NCBI GenBank assembly: GCA_028281885.1
Contig: JANQJA010000008.1
Coordinates: forward strand, 310,001 to 374,000
Source: Pseudomonadales bacterium
Lineage (GTDB): Bacteria > Pseudomonadota > Gammaproteobacteria > Pseudomonadales > Azotimanducaceae
Reading direction: 5' to 3'
Length of the DNA: 64,000 nt
Shown in pieces: positions 37,548 to 46,802 of the stretch (positions are counted from its first letter, which is position 1; each line of letters starts with the position of its first letter). Both the position numbers and the translations under genes were made by a program. The notes beneath the pieces were generated by a model that saw only the letters and a program-made list of their open reading frames with translations, searched no databases and had not been told where the DNA came from.

Positions 37548-39698
37548 TTAGAAGAACTGACTTGTGAACGTCACACCCATGATCCGGGGTTCGTTCACGA
37601 AGGTCGCATTATTGCTGATATCGAGTCCGCCCTGGATGTTTTCCTGATCGGTGATATTGCGCCCGAACACGTAAGCTTCCCAGGCACCGCTGGCTGCCCG
37701 ATAGCCTAACTGTGCACCGAGCTCGTACTGATCGTCAGTAAAGAACTCCGCAGACTCGTACAGGAATATGTTGGTTTTGCCCTGCTGTGCATAGTCGATG
37801 TACGCAAAGACTTCACCACTGCCCATCGGGAAGAAGAGCTCGCCGGTAACATTGAGCGTGTACTCGGGCGCGTTGGGGAACGGGTTGCCGTCGATAAAGG
37901 CGAAGCCGTTAACGTCCTGGCCGTCCAGCACTGTGCAGCTGACGCAGACGCCGACGCGGAGCGGGCCATCACGTATTTCAGTTTCGCTGGTTGCATAGCT
38001 GGCGGACAACTCGAAGTTATCGCCGATCAGGAATCGGCCTTCCAGTTCGATACCGTCTCCTCGTCCGCGTTTGGCGTTCAGAATCGAGATGGTGTTGGTG
38101 CCACTGCCACCGACGGCGGTGAGTTGCAGGTCATGAACGAGATAGGCATAGGCGGCACCGCTCAGCTCTCCCCGGCCGTTGAACAGGCGCTGCTTGAAGC
38201 CTATCTCGAAGGCATCGCTGGTCTCTGATGTGGCCGTTGAGGGCGGCGCACCAAAGGCAATATCCCTGCCTTGAATGGTCGGCGCCTTGAAGCCATTGGC
38301 GTAGCGGGCATAGATGCTGGTGTTATCCGTCAGCCGGAAATTCAGCGCCAGATCGCCGCTGACCTGGTCATCTGCAAGATCGATATTGTAGCCAGGCGCC
38401 ACCAGGCTCTTCTCGTCATCTGAATAGCGCAGTCCGCCAATCAGGTCGATCTGATCACTCAGCGGGATGGTTGCCTGACCGAAAATCGCCCAGGCCTGGT
38501 TACTGTGTTCAACAGTGGTTGGCGGAGCAAAGAACGGATTGGTGACGGCGGACACGTCAGCGTCGAAATAGAACAGTCCTACCTGCCAGTCGAACCCATA
38601 CTCTGCAGATGCATCGTTCGCCAGGCGGAACTCCTGGGTAAACTGCTCAACATCGGCTCGATCCTCGGATTCTGCATCGAACAGGATAAACCCGGGGCCC
38701 ATGGGCCCGGGCAGTGAGGACGAACCGTAACCGCCATCGATATCGCCACGACTGTAACCGTCGGCGGATTCAAAGGCGGTAATCGAGGTCAGCGTCATGC
38801 CCTCATAGTTGTAAGCGATCGTCAGGCTGCCGCCGTTGGCATCGTACTCCTGGGGGTTATTTGCGCCAGCGTCAAAGAACACCACATCCCGGTCGAAGTT
38901 TTCGTTGAGTTCATTGCTGCCTGCGGTGAGCGTGTTGGCCCGAAAGATCGATGCTGTTCCGTCGAGGGAACGGGCATGCACGTTGACCAGTACTGACAAA
39001 TCGACACCCTGGTAAAGAATCTGGCCGCGCACGGCAGATTCCTGGATATCACCTGTGACGCCGCTTTCGCCGGTGAATGCGTTGTTGATGTACTCCCCGC
39101 GATTTTGTGACAGCACCGAGACTCTCGCCGCAACGTTGTCGGCGATTGCGCCGCTAATCGCTCCTTCGAAATTGACGGTGTCCAGATTACCGACATCGAG
39201 ACTGATGTAAGCGTCATTTTCCATCGTCGGTTTTCGGCTGACCAGCTTGACGACTCCTGCAGTGGTGTTGCGCCCGAACAGGGATCCCTGAGGTCCGCGG
39301 GAGACTTCGATGCGATCCTGGTCGAAGATCGGGAAGCTTTTCAGGATGACGTTTTCCATCACGACGTCGTCCATGACCACAGACACAGGTTGTGAAGCAG
39401 CCACGTCGAAGTCGATGTTGCCAAGGCCCCGTATGTAGAAGCGGGGAGCGACACGACCGTTGGATGACTCGACGTAAAGACCGGGTATGCGATTGGCCAG
39501 CGCCCTGATATCCGCACCACCGTTGAATAGCGAGTCAAGCTGCCTGCCGGCAGTACTGGTGACCGAGATCGGTACGTCGCGGGTGTTCTGTTCGCGTTTT
39601 TGCGCGGTGACGATGATTTCTTCCAATGTATCCGCGTAGCTGAAAGGGGCCAGCACAATGAGGGCCAGCGTCAATAAACGTACAGCCGATCGAATCAT
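37548..39698 (-). CDS. TonB-dependent outer-membrane receptor
   Basis: A 716-aa receptor: signal peptide ending near SYA, TonB box region EEIIVTAQKREQ, plug domain (DVPISVTST, GADIRALANRIPGLYV, IYIRGLGN-like FYIRGLGNIDFD, EVSRGPQGSLFGRNTTAGVV), then a 22-strand barrel ending in phenylalanine (VTFTSQFF). The plug and barrel resemble the group often annotated for pesticin/aromatic or terpenoid uptake rather than siderophore receptors. AAGGAG precedes the ATG. The P450 gene 113 nt upstream hints at uptake of its substrate. Confidence 0.92.
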   Translation of the reverse strand: MIRSAVRLLTLALIVLAPFSYADTLEEIIVTAQKREQNTRDVPISVTSTAGRQLDSLFNGGADIRALANRIPGLYVESSNGRVAPRFYIRGLGNIDFDVAASQPVSVVMDDVVMENVILKSFPIFDQDRIEVSRGPQGSLFGRNTTAGVVKLVSRKPTMENDAYISLDVGNLDTVNFEGAISGAIADNVAARVSVLSQNRGEYINNAFTGESGVTGDIQESAVRGQILYQGVDLSVLVNVHARSLDGTASIFRANTLTAGSNELNENFDRDVVFFDAGANNPQEYDANGGSLTIAYNYEGMTLTSITAFESADGYSRGDIDGGYGSSSLPGPMGPGFILFDAESEDRADVEQFTQEFRLANDASAEYGFDWQVGLFYFDADVSAVTNPFFAPPTTVEHSNQAWAIFGQATIPLSDQIDLIGGLRYSDDEKSLVAPGYNIDLADDQVSGDLALNFRLTDNTSIYARYANGFKAPTIQGRDIAFGAPPSTATSETSDAFEIGFKQRLFNGRGELSGAAYAYLVHDLQLTAVGGSGTNTISILNAKRGRGDGIELEGRFLIGDNFELSASYATSETEIRDGPLRVGVCVSCTVLDGQDVNGFAFIDGNPFPNAPEYTLNVTGELFFPMGSGEVFAYIDYAQQGKTNIFLYESAEFFTDDQYELGAQLGYRAASGAWEAYVFGRNITDQENIQGGLDISNNATFVNEPRIMGVTFTSQFF

Positions 39699-39811
39699 CG
39701 AGCGAGTCTCCTTGACAGTAAGGTGAGTGTTATTAGCTTAACCAATGAATTTTAAAGAATCAGTAGTTCTCGGTCGGGAATGTCCTGATCCAGCCTGAAG
39801 CAGGCACCTTG

Positions 39812-41101
39812 TCAGTTGGTGTCGATCAGTGCCACGGGCAGGTGCTCGAGTCCCCGGAAGAAGGGATTCCCCTGCCAGGCGGGCAGGGGATCGAGCAGTG
39901 CAATCCGCTCGAAGGCCAGCAGGTGCCTGAAGACGATCCTGGCTTCCAGCCGTGCGAGCATCAGCCCCAGGCAAAGATGGATGCCATAACCAAACGATAG
40001 GTGGGTCGAGGTGCGTCTGATGTCGAAATCGTCAGGGTTCTCGAAGATCTCGGGATCCCGATTGGCGGCGCCCAGACTCACGACAATCATCTGTCCGGCC
40101 CGGATCGACTGGGTTCCAATGCGGGTGGCGTGCCTGGCGAACCGGATCGTCATTTGCACGGGTGGTTCGAAGCGCAGCATTTCCTCAATAGCCTGGGACA
40201 GCAAAGCAGGGGTCTGGCGAAGCTGGGATAGGGCTTCAGGATGAGTCAACAGCAGATACAGACCGTTGCCAATCAGGCGCGTAGTGGTCTCATGGCCCGC
40301 CGCCAGTAGCAGGATACAGGTCGCGATGATCTCCTTGCGACTGAGTTGATCGTCGGCCTGCTGTGCACTGACCAGTTGCGAAATGAAGTCGTCTCTTGGC
40401 TGCGCGGTTCTCTCGTCAATCAGGGTCGATACGTATTCCCGCATCTCCCGTTCGGCGCGGGACGCTGCGGCGACACGCCCGGGAGAACCAATCAGTGTGG
40501 CGCCGGTCAGTTTGTGAGACCAGTCCAGTAGCGTTGGCAGTTCGGCCTCAGGAAGACCCATCATTCGGGCGATGACGATTGCAGGCAGTGGTTCTGCTAA
40601 CGCGCTGATAACGTCGCAATGTTCCTTGTCGACCTCCCCCAGCAATCGCTCTACAGTCTGTTCAATAAATGGCGCCAGCGAGTCGATATAGCTCTTGGTA
40701 AATCCGGAGGAAACGAGTCGCCTGAGGCGCGTGTGCGCAGGAGGGTCCTGATTGAGTAGCGGCGGGTTGTCGAGAAACGGCACAGGCTCGCCACCGGTTG
40801 AGGCGCGTAACAGGCGAGAGATAAATCTTCCCTGGCGCAGGTCATTGCTGAAGTCCGGACTACGCAGAACCTGCTGGGCTTCTCGGTATCCGATGACCAG
40901 CCAGCCGCGGTTGGCAAGGCTGCGAAGCACAGGGCCGCGATGTCGAATTCGTGCCCAGCTTGGATAGGGATCGGCGCGGAATTCGCTCGCGGATCGCAGC
41001 GCGGAACTGCCAAGGAGCTTGCCATCAATGCGCCGCAATACCCAGATTGAGGCGAGCAGGGCGCGAATGATGAGCTTTGACAGTAGCCGGGAGGTGCTCA
41101 T
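39812..41101 (-). CDS. Cytochrome P450
   Basis: Soluble bacterial class-I-type P450 of 429 aa. It has the I-helix AGHETT (268-273), ExxR at 307-310 and the haem loop FGYGIHLCLG with the proximal Cys377. A hydrophobic, positively charged N-terminus (about residues 1-25) is longer than in many soluble bacterial P450s and may touch the membrane. A ferredoxin partner is not adjacent. The likely substrate is a hydrophobic compound taken up through the neighbouring receptor (inference). Confidence 0.93.
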   Translation of the reverse strand: MSTSRLLSKLIIRALLASIWVLRRIDGKLLGSSALRSASEFRADPYPSWARIRHRGPVLRSLANRGWLVIGYREAQQVLRSPDFSNDLRQGRFISRLLRASTGGEPVPFLDNPPLLNQDPPAHTRLRRLVSSGFTKSYIDSLAPFIEQTVERLLGEVDKEHCDVISALAEPLPAIVIARMMGLPEAELPTLLDWSHKLTGATLIGSPGRVAAASRAEREMREYVSTLIDERTAQPRDDFISQLVSAQQADDQLSRKEIIATCILLLAAGHETTTRLIGNGLYLLLTHPEALSQLRQTPALLSQAIEEMLRFEPPVQMTIRFARHATRIGTQSIRAGQMIVVSLGAANRDPEIFENPDDFDIRRTSTHLSFGYGIHLCLGLMLARLEARIVFRHLLAFERIALLDPLPAWQGNPFFRGLEHLPVALIDTN

Positions 41102-41111
41102 GTCATGGCAA

Positions 41112-41573
41112 CTAGATGGCGCTGAGTCCCCAGCCGAACAACAGGTGACATCCCGCTGCCGTCATGGACAGTCTCGCCGTCGCGATACGGTAGTCATCGG
41201 GGTGGCGGTTCAGTCCCGGTATCAGGCGTTGCAGCCAAAGGATCAGAATGTACAGGGCACCCAGCGCGAACACGGTCCAAACCGGTGGCAACGCCAGGAT
41301 GGCGGTAATCGCCAGCAAGAGGATGATGACGCTGCTCCACAGGATGGTGACCGGCGTCTTTTCGTCCGATGCTGCCATATCCATGGCGAATCCCCACCAG
41401 CTGCCGGTCAGGAAGCAGATCACCGCGAGGGAATAGATCAGCATTGCCTGGAGCACCCATCCGAAGTTCAGGCGAAACAACATCATCAGGGTTAACGCGA
41501 GAAACGGTGCGGTGCTCGCGTGCGCAAGCACCACAGCCAGTCGTTGGTGCGGTATCGTCGGTTGAGTCGTCAC
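41112..41573 (-). CDS. DUF3429 membrane protein
   Basis: A 153-aa integral membrane protein with about five transmembrane helices. The motifs SWWGFAMD after helix two/three, and YRIATARLSMTAAGCHLLFGWGL at the end, match the DUF3429 pattern. It starts 10 nt upstream of the P450 gene, so the two are probably co-transcribed. Function unknown. Confidence 0.78.
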   Translation of the reverse strand: MTTQPTIPHQRLAVVLAHASTAPFLALTLMMLFRLNFGWVLQAMLIYSLAVICFLTGSWWGFAMDMAASDEKTPVTILWSSVIILLLAITAILALPPVWTVFALGALYILILWLQRLIPGLNRHPDDYRIATARLSMTAAGCHLLFGWGLSAI

Positions 41574-41612
41574 TCGTGTGACACCGCTTATGCCTCCTTT
41601 GCCAGCGTGAAC

Positions 41613-42491
41613 CTATCTCGCGCGTCGGAGTGCCAGGCCATCCTTGACGCTGGTCATATCGGTAAAGGCTTCTTCATTCTCCAGCAACATCTCCAGGGTT
41701 GCGCCTGCCCCCAGCACCACGCCGTCATTTCGAAACACCGACGCCATGTTGAAACGGCCATTACCGGCCTGGATGATCGCCCCGGTTGGTGCCTCGTCGC
41801 GACACATATACAGCACCGCGGGTGTGACCAGTGAGGGAGCGCGTTCCGGATCCGGATTGTCGAGATCCTCGTTCCTGCCCGGTACGGTATTGGTCAGTCG
41901 CGTGGCGGCAGCGGGTGCCAGCGTATTGACCTTGATGTTGTGAGATGCACCCTCGAGTGCCAGCACGTTCATCAGGCCAACCATGCCCATTTTTGCCGCC
42001 CCATAGTTGGACTGCCCGAAATTACCATAGATGCCCGAGGTTGAGCTGGTCAGTACGATTCGGCCGTAGTTCTTCTCGTACATGATGGGCCAGGCTGCAT
42101 GGGTCACGTAAGCCGACCCGTTGAGGTGAACGTCCATGACGATATCCCAGTCATCGAGCGCCATTTTTTTGAAGGACTTGTCGCGCAGGATGCCGGCATT
42201 GTTGACCAGAATATCAACAGTGCCGAATGCGGCCACGGCGTCGTCAACGATACTCTTCGCCCCTGCCTTGTCAGATACGGACGCCTTGTTGGCGATGGCT
42301 TCTCCGCCGGCAGCCTTGATCTCCTCGACCACCAGGTCCGCCGCATCACTTGAGCCGCTGCCGTCGGCACTGCCGCCCAGGTCATTGACAACGACCCTGG
42401 CTCCCCGACGGGCAAACTCCAGCGCGTGCGCCTTGCCGAGACCGCCTCCCGCGCCGGTGATAATCACCACCTTGCCTTCAAAACTTTCCAT
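41613..42491 (-). CDS. Short-chain dehydrogenase, MFE-2 (3R)-hydroxyacyl-CoA dehydrogenase-like
   Basis: Rossmann-fold SDR of 292 aa with TGAGGGLGKAHALEFARRGARVVVNDLGG, NNAGILRDKSF, and the catalytic Ser-Tyr-Lys (SSTSGIYGNFGQSNYGAAK). The N-terminal signature and VVNDLGG are typical of the dehydrogenase part of peroxisomal multifunctional enzyme 2, which acts on (3R)-hydroxyacyl-CoA or sterol side chains. The ATG at 42491 follows AGGAG. It suits the lipid-degrading tone of the region. Confidence 0.87.
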   Translation of the reverse strand: MESFEGKVVIITGAGGGLGKAHALEFARRGARVVVNDLGGSADGSGSSDAADLVVEEIKAAGGEAIANKASVSDKAGAKSIVDDAVAAFGTVDILVNNAGILRDKSFKKMALDDWDIVMDVHLNGSAYVTHAAWPIMYEKNYGRIVLTSSTSGIYGNFGQSNYGAAKMGMVGLMNVLALEGASHNIKVNTLAPAAATRLTNTVPGRNEDLDNPDPERAPSLVTPAVLYMCRDEAPTGAIIQAGNGRFNMASVFRNDGVVLGAGATLEMLLENEEAFTDMTSVKDGLALRRAR

Positions 42492-42602
42492 TTGTTCTCC
42501 TGTTGGCTCTTTGCTTTTCGAATTGTGAGCCGCAATTACGCCAGAAGTCCCGGTTGGTAGCAATCGCGGTCCCGGCTGAACCCGCAATCCCTAAAGCTAT
42601 CC

Positions 42603-43034
42603 CTAGATAAGGGCCGTCAGACCATTGACGATGAGACCGAAGATGCAGAGGGTGCCAAAGGCAAACACACAAAGCCTTGGCATAACTTCGTTCAAGGTTG
42701 CCTGAATGATACTGTGCACTACCCGGGAGCCGACGTAACACCAGGCCAGAATGAGATTAAAGCCATCGCCGAGATGGGCGACCGCGAGGGCCAGCGCGAC
42801 GGCATAGAATATGGTTGGCTGCTCCAGCAGGTGGTTGTAGTTGTCGGCGGGCCATTGGCTTTTCTCAGGCAATCGGGCAGCCAAGTCGGACGGGCGTCGG
42901 GCGTCATTGGGGACGAGTCTGGCGTCGCGCATGGCGGGGATTCGGGCAGCCAGCAGCCAGCCCTGCATGACGAGTGTCCACAGCACTAACGATATGACTG
43001 GCAGCAGGATCAGGTCAGGTTGAATGAGATTCAT
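42603..43034 (-). CDS. MAPEG-family membrane protein
   Basis: A 143-aa protein with four transmembrane helices and the MAPEG pattern (membrane-associated proteins in eicosanoid and glutathione metabolism): NYNHLLEQPTIFYAVALALAV then AWCYVGSRVVHSIIQ. An AGGAG stands nine nt before the ATG at 43034. Bacterial MAPEGs may have glutathione transferase or peroxidase activity; the function here is unknown. Confidence 0.88.
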   Translation of the reverse strand: MNLIQPDLILLPVISLVLWTLVMQGWLLAARIPAMRDARLVPNDARRPSDLAARLPEKSQWPADNYNHLLEQPTIFYAVALALAVAHLGDGFNLILAWCYVGSRVVHSIIQATLNEVMPRLCVFAFGTLCIFGLIVNGLTALI

Positions 43035-43118
43035 GAATGACTCCTCAGTTAACGTTGATGAGTACCACAGCCCGAGTATGCGACTGTGGAAAACGACTGA
43101 AAAGCATGAGTAGCAACG

Positions 43119-43706
43119 ATGAATGAAAAGGCGCCCCTGCCACTGAACCTGCTTGACGTGAATAACGCGACCCCGTTGATCGAAGCGTGGTACGAGATTG
43201 TTCACCTGAAGCAGCTTTACCGAAAAGGCTGGTTGCTACGTGGCGTTGAACCGGAGCACTGCGAGACAGTGGCGGAGCACAGTTTCGGTAACGCGTTACT
43301 TTGCCTGTTGCTTGCGCCACGTCAGCCCGGCCTTGATCTGGTAAAGGTACTGCGGCTGGCGTTGATCCATGATCTGGGCGAGGTCTATGTCGGCGATCTG
43401 ACACCGCTGGATGGTGTGACGTCGGAAGAGAAGCATCGTCTCGAAGCGGTCGCGGTCGAAAAGATACTTGGCAAGCTGCCGGGTGGGGATGCCTTGATTG
43501 CGGACTGGAAGGAATATGAAAGTCAGGTGACGCCGGAAGCAAAGTTCGTGAAGCAGATCGACCGGCTCGAGCTTGCCATGCAGGCGAGCGTCTACCACAG
43601 CCAGGGAAAAATAGATGCGGATGAGTTTCACCAGGCAGCGGCGCGACATGTCAGCGGCGACATGCTGGCTGCCGAGCTTCGCGCTCTGATGACGCTTGCA
43701 GGCTAG
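43119..43706 (+). CDS. HD-domain phosphohydrolase (YfbR/HDDC2-like)
   Basis: The 195-aa product has the HD metal site: AEHSFGNALL, ALIHDLGEVYVGD, and a later Asp in KQIDRLELAMQ. Relatives such as YfbR dephosphorylate 5'-deoxynucleotides, which I take as a likely activity but not proof. It is divergent from the MAPEG gene, and its TAG stop shares CTAG (43703-43706) with the opposing membrane-protein gene. Confidence 0.87.
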   Translation: MNEKAPLPLNLLDVNNATPLIEAWYEIVHLKQLYRKGWLLRGVEPEHCETVAEHSFGNALLCLLLAPRQPGLDLVKVLRLALIHDLGEVYVGDLTPLDGVTSEEKHRLEAVAVEKILGKLPGGDALIADWKEYESQVTPEAKFVKQIDRLELAMQASVYHSQGKIDADEFHQAAARHVSGDMLAAELRALMTLAG

Positions 43707-44722
43707 TTCATCAGCACGGATTCGAAAATAATCTCGACCCCGGCAGCCAGGACCCAGGTAACTGGCGGCAGCAGGCCGAAGATCACGAGCTGACGAATCT
43801 GTCCTTCGATAGGCCACTCCCAGATGTTCCTGATGCGATCCTCGTAGAACATCAGATCGGCGGGTGAGAAGTCCTGCAGCCGCTGACCGAACTGACTATT
43901 CTGGGCGCCACTGAAATCGCCTCGCAGTGCTCTTCTTATCACATTGATCTCCAGCGTCTTGGCGACCGCGATACGTGATTTAAGTGTCAGCAATGGCAGA
44001 AAAGAAATCACCAGCAGCACGATCCAGATGAAACCGGCGATCAACGCGGCTTCCACGATGCGTGACTGCTGCGATGCAAACGGTGCGAGCTGGAGCACAA
44101 TGACGGCGAAGGACGCAGCGATCAGACCGACGACGATAAATCGTATCAGAGGATTGGATAATGCCGTGTTGAGTTCAGGCGTCAGAAGATCCACCTTGAA
44201 CGACGCCGCAATCTGACGAAATACAAAGACCTGCCTGATACAGAAGCCGAGCAGGTGGACCTGGACGATGGTGTAAATGAGGATACTGAGGCCCACTGCG
44301 ACACCATCAAGATTCATGATGGCTGACAGATTGAATGACCCGTGACCGACATATGTGATCTGCGTGTAGAGCCTTTCCAGTCCAATCAATACGCCTGCCA
44401 GTAATTCCACCAGCGCCCAGCGCGGGCCAGCCGCCAGTTTCTGCAGTACTTCGACGCTGATCTTGTTGGCAGACAGGAGCTGTGTCAGGTCGCGACAGGC
44501 GCCGCGTGTTAACACCAGCAGGATCGTTAGCGAGAGGGCGGCTGCCGGTGGAAATACGCTGGCATTCAGGGGGGTTTGCGGCGTCAGAGCGTTGTAGCTA
44601 TAGAAAGGTATGAATACGGCCAGCAGCATCGCGCCGGCGGCGATGGCCGGCAGCTCGGTCTGGTCGAGCCACCTGAGCCACGGCATGTGGATGAGCGGCG
44701 TAAAGCGCTCGCCATCGCTCAT
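43703..44722 (-). CDS. Polytopic membrane protein of the channel operon, unknown function
   Basis: I do not recognise this 339-aa protein. It has about six to seven hydrophobic segments, a long hydrophilic section after the second (LTQLLSANKISVEVLQKLAAGPRWAL), and a loop before the last helix (RRALRGDFSGAQNSQFGQRLQDFSPADLMFYEDRIRNIWEWPIEGQ) that looks cytoplasmic. Its ATG overlaps the stop of the lipoprotein gene as ATGA, so it is translated with it. Being third after the channel gene, it may be an accessory membrane subunit. Confidence 0.75.
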   Translation of the reverse strand: MSDGERFTPLIHMPWLRWLDQTELPAIAAGAMLLAVFIPFYSYNALTPQTPLNASVFPPAAALSLTILLVLTRGACRDLTQLLSANKISVEVLQKLAAGPRWALVELLAGVLIGLERLYTQITYVGHGSFNLSAIMNLDGVAVGLSILIYTIVQVHLLGFCIRQVFVFRQIAASFKVDLLTPELNTALSNPLIRFIVVGLIAASFAVIVLQLAPFASQQSRIVEAALIAGFIWIVLLVISFLPLLTLKSRIAVAKTLEINVIRRALRGDFSGAQNSQFGQRLQDFSPADLMFYEDRIRNIWEWPIEGQIRQLVIFGLLPPVTWVLAAGVEIIFESVLMN

Positions 44723-45156
44723 TGAGCAGTACGGGGCTCAAGGCGATAGACGATAACGTCCGGAAAATCCTCCTCGGCCTCGAGATCGTACTTGTCGGCG
44801 TAGGCTTCACCGACTACCTGGAGTTCTGCCTGATCGGTGACTTCAATCGCTCTCAATTCATAAACATCTTCTTCGACTCTAAGCCTGACTTCATCAGACC
44901 GGCGGATGCGATTGACCCAACGTGTCTCGTCACCCTGGCCGGCCGCAATGTAATAGGCGTCTCCGGCAGCAACACCCCAGATATTCACGCTGTAGGGACC
45001 CACCATCTCGATTTGCACGACCTCCGCATCGTCCACTTCGTCCCAGTCTTCGGGTGCGGGAACAACCTCCCCTGACAGCGCTCTGCCTGGCAAGGGTCCG
45101 ATGGGTTCGCAGGCGGCAAGGAGTAACAACGAACAGATAACCAGTGCAGCTCTCAT
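44719..45156 (-). CDS. Split-barrel-like lipoprotein of the channel operon
   Basis: A 145-aa lipoprotein with lipobox LAAC (Cys16). After an acidic linker (EDWDEVDDAEVV) comes a domain resembling the anchored split-barrel protein at 30525-30944: VNIWGVAAGDAYYIAAGQG, WVNRI, VRLRVEED and ADKYDLE. The putative flavin-binding residues are poorly kept, so it may be a binding rather than an enzymatic domain. It lies 34 nt after the channel gene. Confidence 0.7.
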   Translation of the reverse strand: MRAALVICSLLLLAACEPIGPLPGRALSGEVVPAPEDWDEVDDAEVVQIEMVGPYSVNIWGVAAGDAYYIAAGQGDETRWVNRIRRSDEVRLRVEEDVYELRAIEVTDQAELQVVGEAYADKYDLEAEEDFPDVIVYRLEPRTAQ

Positions 45157-45190
45157 TGGCGTGTCCCCTTTGTTGGTAACGTGCAGTCTA

Positions 45191-45970
45191 TCACTGGCGC
45201 GAATTCGAGACCTGAATCAGGGATTTCAGTGACTGAATCTCCTCGTAGAGCTGTTCGTTCGTCATCGTTTCGTCCGCGGCGCGATGTTCTTCCTCGAGTA
45301 CGTTGACGACAATGCCGATCACCATGTTGAGGAAGGCGAACGCGGTGAGAAATATGAAAGACAGGTAGAACAGCCAGCTCCAGGGATAGACTTCCATCGT
45401 TTCGTACATCACGTCTGTCCAGTCCTCGAACGTCATGACGCGAAACAGCGTCAGCATGGCGACGGCAATGTCTCCCCACAGTACCGGATTCACCTGATTG
45501 AAAATCAGGCTGCCGAAGGCACCATAGATGTAGAAGATGATAAACATGAGTGCCATGACATAGCCGAGCCTGGGCAACGCTTTCAGCAGCGATGTGAGCA
45601 GTATGCGGAGTTCCGGCACGAAGCTGATCATCCGCAGCACCCTGAATACGCGCACGAGCCTGGCGACCAGGGCGGTGTCTGAGTTTTCGATGGGAATCAG
45701 GCTGATAGTCACAATCAGCGTGTCGAAAATATTCCAGGGATCCCGAAAGAAATGCCGGCGTGGGTGGCAGGCAACGAACCTGATCGAGATCTCCGTCACA
45801 AATACGATGGTGATAAAGACGTCGAGTACCGAAACCACGGTCATCACCGAAGACGGCACCGCGTAGGTCTTCACGCCCACCAGTAACGCCGAGGCCATAA
45901 TGATGATCATGATAAAGGTTTCGAATGCCTTGTTGGTCTGAATGGCGTGGAGACGATCTTGCCAGGACAT
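45191..45970 (-). CDS. Voltage-gated cation channel (BacNav-like) with acidic filter
   Basis: A 259-aa single-repeat channel with helices S1-S6. S4 carries four gating arginines (104, 107, 110, 113 in ARLVRVFRVLRM). The pore loop reads TFEDWTD at 180-186, where known bacterial sodium channels have TLESWS. Extra Asp at the second and last filter positions resemble the changes that make engineered NavAb calcium-selective. S6 (FAFLNMVIGIVVNV) is followed by a charged coiled coil (about 227-255). The ion carried is inferred, not shown. Confidence 0.88.
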   Translation of the reverse strand: MSWQDRLHAIQTNKAFETFIMIIIMASALLVGVKTYAVPSSVMTVVSVLDVFITIVFVTEISIRFVACHPRRHFFRDPWNIFDTLIVTISLIPIENSDTALVARLVRVFRVLRMISFVPELRILLTSLLKALPRLGYVMALMFIIFYIYGAFGSLIFNQVNPVLWGDIAVAMLTLFRVMTFEDWTDVMYETMEVYPWSWLFYLSFIFLTAFAFLNMVIGIVVNVLEEEHRAADETMTNEQLYEEIQSLKSLIQVSNSRQ

Positions 45971-46050
45971 GGATTACCCTTCTCTTGGTTACAACAGCTT
46001 GCGAGGATAATCCGACCTGGTGGTGTCGCCAAGATGGTAGACTCAAGGCG

Positions 46051-46788
46051 ATGTCTCCCACCCACCGAAACGATATCTATGCAGGCACGGAAGTTGGCGC
46101 GGCCGATGATGTAACTCATCCGCCGATTCCGGCTGCGACCGTTGTCCTGCTGCGCGATGGTGAAGGCGGTGTCGAAACACTGATGCTGCACCGGACCTCC
46201 AAAGTACACTTCGGCGGTATGTGGGTATTCCCCGGTGGCCGTATCGATACGGCAGACCATGAAGCTGCGACCGATCTGCAGCACGCGGCCAGGATTGCGG
46301 CGGCCCGTGAAACGCTCGAAGAGACCGGGTTGACTGTTATGCCGGACGAGTTTCACTGGTTCTCGCACTGGACGCCACCGCCCTCGACGGCACGGCGTTA
46401 CGCCACCTGGTTTTTCGCAACCGCGCTGGACCAGGATGACGAAGTGACCGTTGATGGTCACGAAATTCAGGATCATCAATGGATCCAGCCTGAATTGATG
46501 CTGGAGCGGCATCGTACGGGAGAGGTGGATCTTGTGGCGCCGACCTGGGTGACGCTGTACCAGCTGTCGCGATGTGCGCCCGTCGCCGAGCTGTTGAGAC
46601 GCCTGAAGTCAAAGCCTCACCGGGTTTATGAGACTCACATCGCCGAGCGTTCCGATGGTAGTCGGGTGGCAATGTGGTCGGGTGATGCGGGCTATGCGGC
46701 GCATGATGCGGATGCTGTCGGGCCCAGGCATCGGCTGGTCATGCATGTCGATGGTTTTGTCTTCGAACACGATGCGACAGAGTACTGA
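46051..46788 (+). CDS. Nudix hydrolase (NUDT19-like)
   Basis: A 245-aa Nudix protein. The box is split as in NUDT19/NUDT8 types: FPGGRID, an insert, then ARIAAARETLEETGL with the metal-binding Glu residues. NUDT19 relatives hydrolyse CoA and acyl-CoA, a fit with the nearby lipid genes. The ATG at 46051 is chosen because the upstream extension overlaps the channel gene. Divergent from the channel operon and 14 nt before the esterase gene. Confidence 0.85.
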   Translation: MSPTHRNDIYAGTEVGAADDVTHPPIPAATVVLLRDGEGGVETLMLHRTSKVHFGGMWVFPGGRIDTADHEAATDLQHAARIAAARETLEETGLTVMPDEFHWFSHWTPPPSTARRYATWFFATALDQDDEVTVDGHEIQDHQWIQPELMLERHRTGEVDLVAPTWVTLYQLSRCAPVAELLRRLKSKPHRVYETHIAERSDGSRVAMWSGDAGYAAHDADAVGPRHRLVMHVDGFVFEHDATEY

Positions 46789-46802
46789 CTCGAAGGATTG
46801 CC

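Noticed and set aside
45153..46061. 302-codon minus-strand frame over the channel gene
   Set aside because: Runs in the same direction as the channel in another frame; the channel has the full S1-S6 pattern.
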